Below, one piece after another: positions 18,720-27,388 of a DNA stretch of 61,496 nucleotides (its first letter is position 1; each line of letters begins with the position of its first letter). Where the stretch lies: the NCBI GenBank assembly GCA_016875875.1, contig VGOP01000011.1:1-61496 (forward strand), written 5' to 3'. Source of the DNA: Chloroflexota bacterium. GTDB taxonomy: Bacteria > Chloroflexota > Dehalococcoidia > GIF9 > UBA5629. The position numbers and the translations under genes were made by a program. The notes beneath the pieces were generated by a model, which did not search any database, was not told where the DNA came from, and saw nothing but the letters and a program-made list of their open reading frames with translations.

Positions 18720-19808
18720 TCAGAATTGTCTTAGAAACCTAAGGTCATTACTATAGAAGAGGCGGATATCATCTATACCATAGCGCAGGATTGGAATACG
18801 TTCTACACCCATACCGAAGGCAAAACCAGAATAAACTTCAGGGTCGATGTCAACACGCCGAAGAACCTCAGGATGCACCATCCCCGCACCTAGAATTTCA
18901 ATCCAGCCACTATTGCCGCACAGTCGACATCCAGCACCACGGCACACTAGACAATCAATAGCCACTTCAACACCAGGCTCTACAAACGGGAAATAATCGC
19001 AACGAAAGCGACACTTCCTCTCCTCGCCAAAAAGGCGGTGAGCAAATTCAAAAAGGGTACCCTTTAGGTCAGACAGGGTTATGTTCCTATCAACCGCCAA
19101 CCCCTCAACCTGGTAAAACATCCATTCGTGTGTAGCGTCTGTGGCTTCATACCTGTAGACTCGTCCCGGCGCTATTATTCTTATCGGCGGACGTGATTTC
19201 TCCATGACTCTTATCTGGACTGGAGAAGTATGAGTTCTCAAAAGCATGGGGTTACCACCAGCTTCAGTCTCGAAGTCAACCCATAATGTGGCAAACATAT
19301 CACGGGCTGGGTGGTCAGTGGGCATGTTGAGAGCTTCGAAATTATAATAATCCCATTCCACCTCCGGCCCCTCAACAACTTGAAAACCCATGCCACCAAA
19401 AATATCACAAATTTCCTCAAGCATCTGAGTTGTTGGATGTAGACGACCGATAGGAACCTGTTGACCGGGTAAAGTAACATCGAGACTTTTAAGCTGCGCT
19501 AAACTAGTCTTTCCAAACCCCACTTCTGATGTAATGCCTAATGGATAAATGGTCCGCTGTTCTAAACTCCTCTTTTTCTCCGCCAAACGAGTTTCAAGAG
19601 CTTCCTTGATTTCATTGGCTCGAGCCCCAACCACACGCCTCTCCTCCAGTGGTAAAGCAGCTAATGACCGCAAAATCTGTATGAAGGCGCTCTTTCTGCC
19701 TAAATAGCGAATTCGCCACGCTTCAAGTTCATTGATATCGGTGACTTTTTCTAGGTCATCAAAAGCTTTAGAGGCAAGCTCTTCAACCTGATTTGGCATC
19801 ATTCTCAC
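18720..19808 (-). CDS. pheS: Phenylalanyl-tRNA synthetase alpha subunit
   Basis: Catalytic subunit for Phe-tRNA. About 360 residues: N-terminal coiled coil, then class II core with [54 protein letters not shown] and [20 protein letters not shown]. The start is uncertain: GTG at 19808, or ATG at 19802 or 19799; none has a strong ribosome site. Coupling to rplT, which ends 15 bases upstream, is likely. Confidence 0.96.
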   Translation of the reverse strand: MRMMPNQVEELASKAFDDLEKVTDINELEAWRIRYLGRKSAFIQILRSLAALPLEERRVVGARANEIKEALETRLAEKKRSLEQRTIYPLGITSEVGFGKTSLAQLKSLDVTLPGQQVPIGRLHPTTQMLEEICDIFGGMGFQVVEGPEVEWDYYNFEALNMPTDHPARDMFATLWVDFETEAGGNPMLLRTHTSPVQIRVMEKSRPPIRIIAPGRVYRYEATDATHEWMFYQVEGLAVDRNITLSDLKGTLFEFAHRLFGEERKCRFRCDYFPFVEPGVEVAIDCLVCRGAGCRLCGNSGWIEILGAGMVHPEVLRRVDIDPEVYSGFAFGMGVERIPILRYGIDDIRLFYSNDLRFLRQF

Positions 19809-19823
19809 TATGTGAGGGGGATT

Positions 19824-20183
19824 TTAGCTCTTAAGTTTGGCTGAAGCTAACATCAGTAGCTTAGAGAAGCTGGCTGGATCGTTTACTGCCATTTCTGCCA
19901 ATGCTTTGCGGTCGATTCCTACATCGGCTTTTTTTAGACCATCCATAAATTGGCTATAGGAAAGTCCTCCAGCACGGGAAGCAGCATTTATCCTAACAAT
20001 CCACAACCGCCTCATATCACCCTTGCGCTCTCGGCGATGCCGATAGGCATAAAATAAAGCATGCATCATGGACTCGTGGGCACGCCGAAATATAGCATGT
20101 CTTGTGGCCTTATGTCCCTTTGTTAGCTTCAGTACTTTTTTATGTCGTCGATGAGTGACTATTCCGCCTTTAACTCGTGGCAA
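19824..20183 (-). CDS. rplT: 50S ribosomal protein L20
   Basis: 119 residues, start TTG behind TAGGAGGACGTGA. Typical L20 features: very basic N-terminal half ([20 protein letters not shown]), [41 protein letters not shown]. In many bacteria L20 represses its own operon by binding the leader. No L20-type pseudoknot was identified here, where thrS heads the operon. Confidence 0.97.
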   Translation of the reverse strand: MPRVKGGIVTHRRHKKVLKLTKGHKATRHAIFRRAHESMMHALFYAYRHRRERKGDMRRLWIVRINAASRAGGLSYSQFMDGLKKADVGIDRKALAEMAVNDPASFSKLLMLASAKLKS

Positions 20184-20198
20184 TCACGTCCTCCTAAT

Positions 20199-20402
20199 CT
20201 ATTTCAAGCCATAGGGCAGTAATCTCTTCAGCCTAACCTTATCAGAAGGTTGCACCAGAATCATGTCATCATAAAGGCGCTTGGTCCTGGCCGGCTTCTT
20301 ACGCCTTAGATGGCTCTTGCCAACTTTAACGCGCATAATTTTGCCGCTGCCGGTGATGTGGAGGCGGCTCTTAGCTCCCTTATGGGTCTTAAGTTTCGGC
20401 AT
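20199..20402 (-). CDS. rpmI: 50S ribosomal protein L35
   Basis: 67 residues, highly basic: MPKLKTHKGAKSRLHITGSGKI, with KVGKSHLRRKKPARTKR in the middle. It starts directly after the infC stop (ATG at 20402, infC ends at 20403), so the two are translated together. Confidence 0.96.
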   Translation of the reverse strand: MPKLKTHKGAKSRLHITGSGKIMRVKVGKSHLRRKKPARTKRLYDDMILVQPSDKVRLKRLLPYGLK

Positions 20403-20951
20403 CTAAACTTTCTCCTCAACAGATGGCTTCTTAGTGTGTTTGGTCGAAATGGGCGATAGCACCAGGCTCATAAAACGTGCTTCTGAAGACGGTGCCCCAT
20501 CCAAGATTGCTATGTCTTTCAAATCATCTGCCACTTTTCGTAATAATTTCAAGCCCAGTTCCGGATGCGTAATCTCACGTCCCCGAAAAGCTATAAATAC
20601 CTTTACTTTATCACCCTCCTCCAACAATTTCCTCGTTATCTTAATTTTGGTATCAAGATCATGTTCCTTCACCCTAGGCCTAATTCGGATTTCCTTGAGT
20701 ACAACGCCTTTTTGGCTCTTTCGTGCTTTACGCTCCTTCTTGGTCTGCTCGTATCTATATCTTCCATAGTCAAGAAGTCGACATACAGGAGGAACTGAAT
20801 TAGGTGCCATCTCCACTAGATCAAGACTCTGCTCATTAGCGATCTGTAACGCCTTCTCAAGTAGGAATACTCCCAGCTGTGCTCCTGTCTCCCCTATAAG
20901 CCGAACCTCCTTAGCCCTAATCTGCCGATTAACGCGTAATTCTTTGACTAT
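20403..20951 (-). CDS. infC: Translation initiation factor IF-3, probable AUA start
   Basis: IF-3 blocks subunit joining and proofreads start codons. N domain: VKELRVNRQIRAKEVRLIGETGAQLG and LVEMAPNSVPPVCRLLDYG. C domain: IRPRVKEHDLDTKIKITRKLL and FRGREITHPELG. The longest canonical frame starts at GTG 20963, but that codon overlaps the Shine-Dalgarno AAGGAGG (20963-20969), which makes it unusable. The in-frame ATA at 20949-20951 has correct spacing to AAGGAGG/GAGGGG. Read from it, the protein lines up residue for residue with the Bacillus start (M-S-K-D-L-I-V-N against x-V-K-E-L-R-V-N). Rare start codons in infC allow IF-3 to repress itself. 182 residues. Confidence 0.9.
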   Translation of the reverse strand: MVKELRVNRQIRAKEVRLIGETGAQLGVFLLEKALQIANEQSLDLVEMAPNSVPPVCRLLDYGRYRYEQTKKERKARKSQKGVVLKEIRIRPRVKEHDLDTKIKITRKLLEEGDKVKVFIAFRGREITHPELGLKLLRKVADDLKDIAILDGAPSSEARFMSLVLSPISTKHTKKPSVEEKV

Positions 20952-21018
20952 TTTTCCCCTCACCTCCTTACACGAAGTAGACCATTTGGCAGAAATATAT
21001 CATATTCACGAGAGGAAA

Positions 21019-22761
21019 TCAAAGCTTATCCGGAGCTTTGGTTTCAATAATTGGTTGTACTCTATCCATAAATTGAGAAATCGACAGCAAGCCGAGGTCT
21101 TCTCCATTTCTCAACCGCAGAGAAACTTGAGAGGCATCCAGTTCTTTATCACCAACAACAAACATGTAAGGGATTTTCCCCAGTTGCGCCTCTCTTATTT
21201 TCAAGTTCATCCTCTCCGAGCGGTCATCAACTTGAACGCGAATGCCACATTCTCTGAGTTCACCTGCTACCTGGTGTGCATAGCTCAAATGACGATCAGC
21301 TATAGGAATTATGGCCACCTGGACCGGAGATAACCACACTGGAAAGACACCAGCATAATGTTCAATGAGGCAGGCCATAAAGCGCTCCATACTCCCCAAC
21401 ACAGTGCGATGTACCATCACCACCTGATGCTCTGAGCCATCATCGCCGATATAATTAACATCAAAGCACTGGGGCAGGTTAAAATCAACTTGAATCGTGG
21501 GGCCCTGCCACAAACGCCCTAAAGCATCTCTAAGCTTGACATCAATTTTAGGCCCATAGAAGACGCCTTCACCAGGATCTATCGTATAATCAAGCTTAAG
21601 CTTTTCCAGAACCTTCCTTAGCGTCTCCGTAGCATCTTCCCAGACTTGAATAGTCCCAGCATACTTCTCCGGCCGCGTAGACAGAAGAAGCTCATACTCA
21701 TTAAACCCAAAGGTGGTCATCATAAAGCGAGCTAATTTCACCACCTCTGTTACCTCAGCCTCAAGCTGGTCAGGGCGGCAAAAAATATGAGCGTCATCCT
21801 GAGTGAAACCACGTACCCGCGCTAGCCCATGCAGCACCCCAGAACGCTCATAGCGATACACGGTACCCAACTCAGCATAGCGAAGCGGTAAATTACGGTA
21901 GCTACGCAACTGAGTTTTGTAAATCATAATATGCCCCAAACAGTTCATCGGCTTGATAATGTATTCCTGCCCTTCGATATCCATCGGTGAATATAAATTC
22001 TCCCGATAGAAATCCCAGTGCCCACTGGTTTGCCACAGGTTCACCTTAGCAATATGCGGAGTATAGACAATCTCGTAACCCCGCTTCCTGTGCTCCGATT
22101 TCCAGAAATCCTCAATAATCTGACGCACCAAAGCACCTTTAGGATGCCAGTGAACCAACCCAGGGCCAGCTTCTTCGTGAAGGCTAAAGAGGTCGAGTTC
22201 CTTGCCCAGCTTCCTGTGGTCTCGCTTAGCGGCCTCAGCCAATCGAGCTAAATAATCTTCGAGTTCAACCTCAGTATCAAAAGCAACCCCGTAAATCCTC
22301 TGCAACATGGGACGCCGTTCATCACCTCGCCAGTAAGCCCCGGCAATATTGGTAAGCCTAAAAGCCTTAATCTCGCCAGTCGAACTTAGATGGGGGCCAC
22401 GGCACAAGTCGATGAAAGAGCTCTGGCGATAAATGGTGACAGTTTTGTCAGGTAGTTCCTCAATAAGCTCCAACTTATAAGGCTGTTCGGAAAACAACTT
22501 CAGTGCCTTTGCCTTGCTCATCTCCTCTCTAACAAAATGGGAATCAGCGGCAATTGTTTCTCTCATTTTAGCTTCAATCGCCGTTAAGTCCTCTGGAACA
22601 AGAGCTCGGGGAAGTTCAAAATCATAGTAAAAACCATCCTCAATTGCCGGGCCAATGCCAAACTTAGTCCCCGGGAAAAGGGACTGGACTGCTTCAGCCA
22701 TCACATGTGCAGTCGAATGCCGCATCTTTTCCAACATCGCCTCTTTTTCTTCCATAGCCAT
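21019..22761 (-). CDS. thrS: Threonyl-tRNA synthetase lacking the N-terminal TGS domain
   Basis: Class II synthetase that charges tRNA-Thr. The protein begins almost directly at the N2 editing domain (LEKMRHSTAHVMAEAVQSLFPG), then the zinc-site catalytic core (GPGLVHWHPKGALVRQIIEDFW, KPMNCLGHIMIYK, RVRGFTQDDAHIFC, MVHRTVLGSMERF) and the C-terminal anticodon domain (PVQVAIIPIADRH). At 580 residues it is about 60 shorter than E. coli ThrS because the TGS domain is absent. ATG at 22761 and TTG at 22767 are both possible. First gene of the operon through pheT. Confidence 0.95.
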   Translation of the reverse strand: MAMEEKEAMLEKMRHSTAHVMAEAVQSLFPGTKFGIGPAIEDGFYYDFELPRALVPEDLTAIEAKMRETIAADSHFVREEMSKAKALKLFSEQPYKLELIEELPDKTVTIYRQSSFIDLCRGPHLSSTGEIKAFRLTNIAGAYWRGDERRPMLQRIYGVAFDTEVELEDYLARLAEAAKRDHRKLGKELDLFSLHEEAGPGLVHWHPKGALVRQIIEDFWKSEHRKRGYEIVYTPHIAKVNLWQTSGHWDFYRENLYSPMDIEGQEYIIKPMNCLGHIMIYKTQLRSYRNLPLRYAELGTVYRYERSGVLHGLARVRGFTQDDAHIFCRPDQLEAEVTEVVKLARFMMTTFGFNEYELLLSTRPEKYAGTIQVWEDATETLRKVLEKLKLDYTIDPGEGVFYGPKIDVKLRDALGRLWQGPTIQVDFNLPQCFDVNYIGDDGSEHQVVMVHRTVLGSMERFMACLIEHYAGVFPVWLSPVQVAIIPIADRHLSYAHQVAGELRECGIRVQVDDRSERMNLKIREAQLGKIPYMFVVGDKELDASQVSLRLRNGEDLGLLSISQFMDRVQPIIETKAPDKL

Positions 22762-22782
22762 TCCCAATTTCTACATCAAGCC

Positions 22783-22844
22783 AAACAAAAACCTCACGCC
22801 ATCACAAGCGAGAGGTCGACACTGCACCAAACTGGCTCAATCGC
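22783..22844 (-). promoter_or_regulatory. Attenuator-like leader of thrS: terminator with competing antiterminator arm
   Basis: On the minus strand, CCTCTCGC (22808-22815) pairs with GCGTGAGG (22792-22799) with one mismatch and is followed by TTTTT, forming a terminator 20-30 bases before thrS. Upstream, GCGATTGAG (22836-22844) can pair with the same 5' arm (CTCTCGC), so the two folds exclude each other. That is the layout of transcription attenuation. No Thr-rich leader peptide and no recognisable T-box consensus were found, so the signal sensed is unknown. Confidence 0.6.
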
Positions 22845-22912
22845 TAATGTGTACTGACAAAATAATATCCAAGTGGTTTCCACTCACTAAGCTGGTCAGC
22901 TTCAACTATCGC

Positions 22913-22941
22913 ATTTTATCAATGCTACTATGGAGAGTCAA
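22913..22941 (-). promoter_or_regulatory. Promoter of the thrS-infC-rpmI-rplT-pheST operon
   Basis: TTGACT (22936-22941), 17 bases, TAAAAT (22913-22918) on the minus strand. Transcription would start near 22905, giving a leader of about 145 bases. The leader has two perfect small hairpins (AAGCTG/CAGCTT and AGTGG/CCACT) before the attenuator. Confidence 0.7.
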
Positions 22942-23071
22942 GCTAATGTTCGGTCGGTCAAATTGAATGAATCCCAAATCAGGTCTATAATAATATGTCT
23001 TTTTACCAGGTTGACCCTTCTGCAGCCCGGTCATTCTTTGAATTTAAGATACAAATATATCGGAGGCCTTA

Positions 23072-24523
23072 ATGAAAACACAAAACGCCATCGATTTTGA
23101 ATATATCTTTAACCCAAAGTCGGTTGCTGTAATAGGCGCATCTTCAGACGATGGCTTCACACAAGCCCTGATGAGCACAAAGATTAGGGATAACTTGTCC
23201 TTAGTTAATCCGAAATACAATGAGCTTGCAGGCAGGAGATGCTACGCTAGCATCTTAGATATCAAAAACAGCATTGACTACGTTGTCATCGCAGTCCCGG
23301 CATTGCTAGTCCCTAAAGTATTGGCCGAGTGCATAGAAAAAGGAGTAAAGGCAGCTCACATTTTCACCGCAGGCTTCAGTGAGACTGGATTGGAAGAAAG
23401 AAGAGAATTAGAGAACGAGGTAAAAAATATTGCCCACGGCAAGATTAGAATAATCGGCCCCAACTGTATGGGGGTCTGCTGCCCTAAATCCGGTTTAACT
23501 TTCACTCCTGATGCCTCGACTGAAGAGGGCTCGATTGGCGTCATTTCACAAAGTGGCACCTTTGCCGGGGAATTCCTGACCGTTGGGAAAATAAGAAACC
23601 TTAGGTTCAGCAAGGTAGTCAGCTACGGGAATGCCATAGACCTAGATTGCCCGGACTTTCTGGAGTATCTAGCAGATGACCCGGACACTAAAGTTATAGC
23701 TTTATATATAGAGGGGACAAAAGACGGTAATCGTCTCAAATCGGCACTTGCCGAAGTTGCCAGAAAGAAGCCGGTCTTAGCGCTAAAAGGAGGGGTAACA
23801 GAACATGGTAGTCGGGCAGCATCATCCCACACAGGTTCACTGGCTGGCTCACCGGAAATCTGGAGCTCAATTTTCAAACAGACCGGCGTAGTTCAGGTAG
23901 AGAATTTCGATGAGCTATTAAATGCCACTTTAGCGCTCGCTTACTCACCCCTTCCTTCAGGAAAAGGCACCAGCATTATTACGAACTCTGGCGGTTTTAG
24001 CGTGATTCAAACCGACTTATGTGTAAAAGCAGGACTGGCAGTGCCTCAATTCGGAGAGAGAACCATTGCAGAATTGAGAAGGATGGTACCGATAGCCGGA
24101 ACCAGCATCGGGAATCCATTGGACGCCTGGCCTATATTTTACAACATGCCCGGAACTCCCGGAACTCTTGCTGATGCCATCAAGATCACAGTCTCCGACG
24201 AAAATATACATTCGCTAATATTGCACTTCGATGAAATTAGTTATCTGAGGCGCTTCTTGGGTGAAGCACTTGAAAGCCACCTAAAAACACTTATTGACCT
24301 GATGATCAGCGGCTGCCAATACGCCCGGGATCAAATTGGCAAACCTGTAATAATTTGCGTTTCACTCGACGCCTATTCAGAGGACGAAGATGACAGAAAA
24401 GACCACCTGATAGTTAAAAAAGCCTTTGAGGAAAAGCAATTCCCAGTATATCCATCGCTCAATGACTCAATAAAAGCCCTGTTTAACCTTTATAGATACA
24501 GCGCTCGACTCCGCAAAGGATAG
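23072..24523 (+). CDS. NDP-forming acyl-CoA synthetase, alpha (CoA-binding/ligase) subunit
   Basis: Half of the ADP-forming acyl-CoA synthetase superfamily, which interconverts acyl-CoA and acid with ATP formation. A Rossmann CoA-binding domain (NPKSVAVIGASSDDGF, LVNPKY, FTAGFSETG) is followed by flavodoxin-like ligase domains (IGPNCMGVC, GVISQSGTFAGEFL, SYGNAIDLDCPDFLEYL). SSHTGSLAGS carries the phospho-accepting His region. 483 residues; the ATP-grasp beta part is absent and no beta gene lies next to it. It needs a partner elsewhere. Start ATG behind CGGAGG. Confidence 0.85.
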   Translation: MKTQNAIDFEYIFNPKSVAVIGASSDDGFTQALMSTKIRDNLSLVNPKYNELAGRRCYASILDIKNSIDYVVIAVPALLVPKVLAECIEKGVKAAHIFTAGFSETGLEERRELENEVKNIAHGKIRIIGPNCMGVCCPKSGLTFTPDASTEEGSIGVISQSGTFAGEFLTVGKIRNLRFSKVVSYGNAIDLDCPDFLEYLADDPDTKVIALYIEGTKDGNRLKSALAEVARKKPVLALKGGVTEHGSRAASSHTGSLAGSPEIWSSIFKQTGVVQVENFDELLNATLALAYSPLPSGKGTSIITNSGGFSVIQTDLCVKAGLAVPQFGERTIAELRRMVPIAGTSIGNPLDAWPIFYNMPGTPGTLADAIKITVSDENIHSLILHFDEISYLRRFLGEALESHLKTLIDLMISGCQYARDQIGKPVIICVSLDAYSEDEDDRKDHLIVKKAFEEKQFPVYPSLNDSIKALFNLYRYSARLRKG

Positions 24524-24566
24524 CCTCACCACCTCAAACCCTGCAACATCTACCAGTGGTGGGGCT
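24522..24566 (+). terminator. Hairpin at the end of the acyl-CoA synthetase gene
   Basis: AGCCTCACCAC overlaps the stop codon region and can pair with GTGGTGGGGCT (11 pairs, one G-U) across a 23-base loop. No T-run follows, so it is a weak or factor-dependent terminator at best. Confidence 0.3.
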
Positions 24567-24779
24567 CACTGGACGGAAAGAAGAACTTTTGCCCTGGCTT
24601 TCCACCTTATCACATAGCCCATCGTTTTCACCTTTTGATTCTTAATCAAATCGACTAATTCATAGTCAAACGATATTGACATTCCATTTCGAAATACCGA
24701 GTGGTAAAATGAGTAGGGGAAGGCTAAATAACTACACAAATGATCGGAGGTCAGCATTAAAAACTGAGGAGGTTGTGTT

Positions 24780-26075
24780 ATGGCTACGGCAACAGAAACC
24801 GAAGGGGATATAGAACGCAAAGTACGTATCCAAGATGACAAGCTAGTAATCGAAAAATTGGTTATTGACGACCCTGAGATAGTAGGGTATGTCCGGACTA
24901 TTGCACATGATATGGAAAAGACTATTGTGGAAGCATTACGACTTGGTATGCGTAGCCTACGAATAGCACAAACGGTAGGCGATGTAGAGATGGTAAAACG
25001 TGAATTCGAGTCCATGATTAGCGGAATAAGCACCAATGTTGACAAGGTACTCATGGAAGCAAAGGAGGCACTTGGAAAACGTCTAAGCGAATTCACGCGT
25101 GAGGAGCTTCAAAAATCGCTGCGCGACCATAGAGGCGAGCTTCAAACAGAGCTAGTAAGATTGTTCGGCCCTGAGTCAGCCGTCTCAGTACAAAAGCAGG
25201 TTGATAAGATGCTAGAGGCTCAAGGGAAAAATTACACCCAGGCCATAACCCAAGTTCTGGCAGACACTGAGAATCCCGAAAATCCATTTTTCAAGCTACG
25301 AAAGGACTTAAAGGATAAGGCGGACGAAGCTGTTAAAGAGGTCCGTTTGCTTCGTGATAAGGTGCTTGAGACAGTTGGCGAGGCAAAAGGCGCAGCTTTA
25401 GAACGAGAAAAGGGCACTGCAAAGGGTAGAACATACCAAGAGTACGTTTACGAAAGGGTCGAAGGTATAGCTAGAGTATTTGGCGATACAGCTGAATACG
25501 TGGCAGACCAACTCGGAGAAAAAGGCAAATCTCGCGCTGGTGATGTGCTAATCACGCTAAATCCCAGGGATACTGGCAATGCCGATATTAGGTCAGTAAT
25601 CGAAGCGAAGAACCGAGGGACTACTGTTCCAGCTATTCTAAACGAGCTCGATGAAGCCATGGAGAATCGCCTTGCTGTTTCTGCAATAGCTGTGTTTAGT
25701 AAGACAGAATATGTGCCAACTGGTCTGAGAAGTTGGCGTGATTATCCAGGCTGTAAATACATATGTGTATTGACAGAGGACGAGTCTGATCCTTTCGCAT
25801 TAGAGTTCAGTTACAGATGCGCACGCGTCGATGCTCTTCGCTCAGTAGAGATACCGGAACAGACAATCGACTTTGTCGCGGTACAGAACATGCTTAAGCA
25901 GGTGAGGGCAAGATTGAACGAATTTGCACAGATGCGAACAAAACTTACAGGGGCACAATCCGCCATTGGGGACGTGCAAACCCTTATCGACAATCATCAA
26001 AAAGCTATGCGTAGCGACCTCGACGAGATAGACCGGTTGCTCTCCAAATCACAACAGGCTAACGCATCAACTTAA
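24780..26075 (+). CDS. Coiled-coil protein with C-terminal PD-(D/E)XK-nuclease-like domain, unknown function
   Basis: 431 residues. The N-terminal 200 are charged and helical, predicted coiled coil (LMEAKEALGKRLSEFTREEL, LRDKVLETVGEAKGAALERE). Residues about 213-330 show a nuclease-fold pattern: helix with E221/E225 (TYQEYVYERVEGI), then AGDVLITL with D255, and SVIEAKNRG with E275 and K277. This is the E-D-ExK arrangement of PD-(D/E)XK enzymes, resembling DUF2130-type proteins. The last 60 residues are helical again. Start ATG after GAGGAGG. It begins the accessory block ending at tRNA-Val and could be a nuclease effector; biochemical role unknown. Confidence 0.6.
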   Translation: MATATETEGDIERKVRIQDDKLVIEKLVIDDPEIVGYVRTIAHDMEKTIVEALRLGMRSLRIAQTVGDVEMVKREFESMISGISTNVDKVLMEAKEALGKRLSEFTREELQKSLRDHRGELQTELVRLFGPESAVSVQKQVDKMLEAQGKNYTQAITQVLADTENPENPFFKLRKDLKDKADEAVKEVRLLRDKVLETVGEAKGAALEREKGTAKGRTYQEYVYERVEGIARVFGDTAEYVADQLGEKGKSRAGDVLITLNPRDTGNADIRSVIEAKNRGTTVPAILNELDEAMENRLAVSAIAVFSKTEYVPTGLRSWRDYPGCKYICVLTEDESDPFALEFSYRCARVDALRSVEIPEQTIDFVAVQNMLKQVRARLNEFAQMRTKLTGAQSAIGDVQTLIDNHQKAMRSDLDEIDRLLSKSQQANAST

Positions 26076-26087
26076 CCGCCGGACTAA

Positions 26088-26130
26088 ATCTTTTATGTGC
26101 CTCCACCACACCCTCTTTGTTGGCATTCCA
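26088..26130 (+). repeat. Upstream repeat block, copy 1
   Basis: Imperfect direct repeat of 26476-26519. Both copies share TATG(T/C)GC, a C-rich run and the exact 13-mer TTTGTTGGCATTC (26116-26128 here). Both are followed by AGATGTATAAT, though 130 bases later in this copy (TATAAT at 26265-26270). Each copy lies just upstream of a gene, so the block may be a shared regulatory region created by duplication. Confidence 0.5.
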
Positions 26131-26300
26131 TTATGCTCCCCAACAGTATAATCTAGTGCAGATAGAACAAGAGCTTGGTCATCCCTTGCTTCCTTCAAAG
26201 CTGAAAGTGCCTACCGGGCTGGCCTTACCATATCGTCGGTATTTCATAATGACACTTGCAGATGTATAATAATCCTAGATGACTTTATAGGAGGTGTACC

Positions 26301-26423
26301 TTGGCCAAAACGCGATCTGGGAAGAAGATTGTGCACGTTAAGGGCTATAAGAGGAAACCACCCGGAGGAGAAAGAAAAGTAAGACCGGTCAGAACACATC
26401 GCAAATCCACGCGAAGCGAGTAG
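26301..26423 (+). CDS. 40-residue highly basic protein, unknown function
   Basis: TTG at 26301 follows a near-perfect Shine-Dalgarno (TAGGAGGTG) and reads AKTRSGKKIVHVKGYKRKPPGG..., ending HRKSTRSE. More than a third of residues are Lys or Arg, so nucleic-acid binding is plausible. A TATAAT box lies about 30 bases upstream. It stands alone between the nuclease-like gene and the Z1 ATPase. No family can be named with confidence. Confidence 0.55.
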   Translation: MAKTRSGKKIVHVKGYKRKPPGGERKVRPVRTHRKSTRSE

Positions 26424-26475
26424 TTACAATTTCCTAAAGCTGGCCAACTATAGGTTATCCACGAACCAATACTAC

Positions 26476-26519
26476 TCTTATGCGCCCTCCGCTACCTTAT
26501 CCTGTTTGTTGGCATTCAA
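26476..26519 (+). repeat. Upstream repeat block, copy 2
   Basis: Second copy of the 26088-26130 block, with TTTGTTGGCATTC at 26505-26517 followed closely by AGATGTATAAT (TATAAT at 26538-26543). It precedes the Z1 ATPase gene. Confidence 0.5.
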
Positions 26520-26614
26520 TTCCAGAACATGTAGATGTATAATTGTTCTTGAGTGATATGAATATTGGGGATGGGTTACAAGGAAGACACTAACCGCTTG
26601 GGGAAGTTGAAAAT

Positions 26615-27388
26615 ATGTTTGACATCAACAAATTTAAAAATCTGAACACAGGTAATATAAGATACGAACGGCAGCTTGGGAGGATGCATGCACTGAGCCT
26701 GGAAACGAAAAATACTGAAGACACGGTTGAAGAAGCTCTCGCAAACATTGGAAGCAGGAAATATTCATTTGTGATATATGGGGAACCTCAATGTGGCAAA
26801 ACGGAGATGATGATTTCCCTGACGGCGAAATTATTGGACAATGGACATAAAATAATTATCGTACTACTTAATGATAACATTCAGTTATTGCAGCAGAACC
26901 TCGATAGATTCATTATCTCGGGTATTGATCCCGCACCGGTGGATATATCTGGAATTTTAACTGAGAATATCGGAGACAAAACTTGGGTAATATTCTGTAA
27001 GAAAAATATCAGAGATCTTAAGCAATTAATAGATAAATTAAGGAAAAAGTTCGGAAAGGTAATAATTGACGATGAGGCTGATTTTGCCTCGCCAAATGCA
27101 AAGGTAAATAAAAACGAAAGGACGGCGATTAATAATGCAATTTATGAGTTACTCGATTCAGATGGCATTTACATTGGCGTGACCGCGACTCCTGCACGGC
27201 TAGATATGAACAACACATTTGATAATATGACAGAAGACTGGATCTGCTTTGTTCCACATAAAGATTATGTGGGGAAAGAAACATTTTTCCCACTCGATTT
27301 TAAGCCTCAACAGCATTCTACCAATTTTCTTCGAGCAACAGGTGATGACCCAACTCATTTAAGGGAGGCTCTTCTGAATTTTTTGTGA
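26615..27388 (+). CDS. Z1-type ATPase, N-terminal half (P-loop/DEAD motor)
   Basis: 257 residues with superfamily-2 motor motifs: Walker A GEPQCGKT (56-63), Walker B IIDDEAD (about 150-156), and motif III-like GVTATPAR. It ends just after the first RecA-like domain. The second half of the same kind of protein starts in the -1 frame, overlapping by 4 bases, within a T6 run. It is therefore either a natural two-subunit motor, a frameshifted gene, or a programmed -1 frameshift on TTTTTTG followed by TGA. Z1 proteins occur in restriction-like defence clusters. No methylase lies beside it. Confidence 0.7.
   Translation: MFDINKFKNLNTGNIRYERQLGRMHALSLETKNTEDTVEEALANIGSRKYSFVIYGEPQCGKTEMMISLTAKLLDNGHKIIIVLLNDNIQLLQQNLDRFIISGIDPAPVDISGILTENIGDKTWVIFCKKNIRDLKQLIDKLRKKFGKVIIDDEADFASPNAKVNKNERTAINNAIYELLDSDGIYIGVTATPARLDMNNTFDNMTEDWICFVPHKDYVGKETFFPLDFKPQQHSTNFLRATGDDPTHLREALLNFL

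Noticed and set aside
22783-22905. T-box riboswitch in front of thrS
   Set aside because: No TGGNACCGCG-type consensus and no clear specifier loop were found; only the terminator/antiterminator logic is supported.
24552-24569. Decayed copy of the tRNA-Val 3' end (left attachment site)
   Set aside because: TGGTGGG and ACTGGAC match, but the central four bases differ, the T loop is absent, and part of the match is explained by the hairpin at 24522-24566.
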